From Pseudomonadota bacterium (GTDB taxonomy: Bacteria; Pseudomonadota; Alphaproteobacteria; Elsterales; Elsteraceae), in contig JACQAI010000283.1 in the NCBI GenBank assembly GCA_016195115.1, forward strand, positions 1-6,221: a stretch of DNA of 6,221 bases, written 5' to 3'. This document shows, in pieces, positions 5,403 through 6,221 of this stretch. The stretch's first letter is position 1. Each line of letters starts with the position of its first letter. A model generated the notes under the pieces. The model was not told the DNA's origin. It ran no database searches and saw nothing but the letters and a program-made list of their open reading frames with translations. The position numbers were made by a program, and so were the translations under genes.

Positions 5403-6221
5403 CTACGCCCGCGGTTTCACCTGCCCCAATAGCGCCGGCAGCACGACCAGGGTGCAGAGCACGGTGTAGAACAGGCCCATGCTCAGGAGCGCGCCCATGC
5501 CGGCGGTGCCGGGGTGGCGCGACAGCGCCAGCGAGCCGAACGCGGTCGTGGTGGTCAGCGCGCTGAACAGCACGGCGCGCGCGGTGCTCGATTGCAGCGG
5601 CCCGGCCAAGCCGGCGCGCCAGTTCATCACGAAATAGATGTCGAAGGCGACGCCGATGCCGAGCAGCAGCGGCAGCGCGATGATGTTGGCGAAGTTGAGC
5701 GGCAAGCCGATCACGACGCAGGTAATCAGGCTCAGGAGCCCGGCAAGCAGCAACGGCGTCAGCACCAGCGCGACGACGCGCAGGCGCCGGAGCGTGATCA
5801 ACAACAGCCCGGCGACCGCGACGAAGCGCGCGATGACGTCGTTGCGCCGCGTGTCGCCCTTGGGGAACACCTCGATCCGCGCCTGGCCGTCGGCCGCGAC
5901 CCAGGCGCGCCGCAGGCCGTCGGGCAGGCTGTCGAGCGTCACCGGCGCGGCCTCGAGCATCAGGCGGAGATCGGTGAGGCGCTGCGACAGGCTCGCGGTC
6001 AGCACGTCGGACAGGGTCTCCTGCGCCTTCGGGTTGCTCTGCGCGGCGACGGCGATCAGAGCGCGCTCCAGGCGGCGTACCGGCGCGGCGGGCGGCGTGC
6101 GGTCGACGAGCGTCGCGACGACATCGATGGACGCGACGCGCGAGCTGACGCGGATCGTCGCCCCGTGGGCGATGCCGAATCGGCGTGCCGTGTCCGGGTT
6201 GAGCTCCGCCCACGCGCGCCA
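5403..6221 (-). CDS. hpnN: HpnN-like MMPL/RND transporter, C-terminal part, truncated by window edge
   Basis: The frame is open from the right edge of the window to TAG 5405-5403, giving 272 visible residues. HpnN proteins are about 860-880 residues, so most of the protein lies outside. The visible part holds a periplasmic-domain segment (to about IEVFPKGD) and then the last membrane segments, with the family blocks LNFANIIALPLLLGIGVAFD, QSSTARAVLFSALTTTTAFGSL and SRHPGTAGMGALL, which are typical of hopanoid-associated HpnN. The HpnN family moves hopanoids to the outer membrane in Rhodopseudomonas. GTG 6005 is internal, as the frame continues upstream with WAELNP and QSNPKAQETLSDVL. Oddity: after KGDTRRNDVIARF the sequence jumps straight to VAVAGLLLITLRRLR, whereas relatives have about 35-40 more residues there. 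Other MMPL exporters remain possible. Confidence 0.82.
   Translation of the reverse strand, partial: WRAWAELNPDTARRFGIAHGATIRVSSRVASIDVVATLVDRTPPAAPVRRLERALIAVAAQSNPKAQETLSDVLTASLSQRLTDLRLMLEAAPVTLDSLPDGLRRAWVAADGQARIEVFPKGDTRRNDVIARFVAVAGLLLITLRRLRVVALVLTPLLLAGLLSLITCVVIGLPLNFANIIALPLLLGIGVAFDIYFVMNWRAGLAGPLQSSTARAVLFSALTTTTAFGSLALSRHPGTAGMGALLSMGLFYTVLCTLVVLPALLGQVKPRA

Noticed and set aside
5128..6213. A 361-codon minus-strand frame ending in DUF1902, suggesting a fusion with a long Arg-rich domain
   Set aside because: The upstream part is the shadow of the HpnN-like gene; a promoter and ATG at 5367 explain the DUF1902 gene alone.
1..6221. tRNA, rRNA, CRISPR arrays, insertion sequences
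   Set aside because: No cloverleaf-like stretch, regularly spaced repeats, transposase motifs or terminal inverted repeats were seen.

Overview
The window is GC-rich DNA with dense overlapping antisense open frames. It reads like a chromosome segment of an alphaproteobacterium, possibly of a Rhodospirillales or Hyphomicrobiales type. That placement is an inference from base composition, an HpnN-like hopanoid transporter and a compact homogentisate operon; no marker gene fixes the taxon.

Layout: (1) 1-1002, plus strand: the C-terminal 333 residues of a cobalamin-independent methionine synthase II (MetE C-domain) family protein, cut by the window's left edge. (2) 1003-1057: a short convergent gap with a REP-like hairpin. 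(3) 1058-4339, minus strand: a tight three-gene unit in the order hmgA (homogentisate 1,2-dioxygenase), fahA (fumarylacetoacetase), small alpha/beta hydrolase. hmgA and fahA overlap by ATGA, and the hydrolase follows 13 nt later. A perfect TATAAT box and a GGAGGA ribosome site stand before hmgA. HmgA opens the homogentisate ring and FahA cleaves fumarylacetoacetate to fumarate and acetoacetate, which is the end of tyrosine/phenylalanine breakdown. The maleylacetoacetate isomerase expected between these two steps is not in the window.

(4) 4422-5367, minus strand: a small accessory island between the hmgA operon and the transporter, visibly less GC-rich than its flanks and made of toxin-antitoxin parts and debris. 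From upstream to downstream it holds an intact DUF1902 (HicB-like) antitoxin gene, a HicA-type toxin frame that begins with ATG directly after the DUF1902 stop but needs a one-base frame change to make HicA, a roughly 31-codon remnant of an alpha/beta hydrolase N-terminus, and an orphan 'addiction module component' antitoxin gene. The hicA, hydrolase-remnant and orphan-antitoxin calls come from translating the minus strand by hand. Both antitoxin genes have the same 5' architecture, TATCAT, six bases, ATG, which suggests leaderless transcripts.

(5) 5403-6221, minus strand: the C-terminal 272 residues of an HpnN-like MMPL/RND transporter, cut by the right edge. It appears to lack about 35-40 residues around the seventh membrane segment compared with the family as I remember it.

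No RNA gene, CRISPR array, transposase or clearly new multi-gene system was found. The most interesting part is the toxin-antitoxin island.
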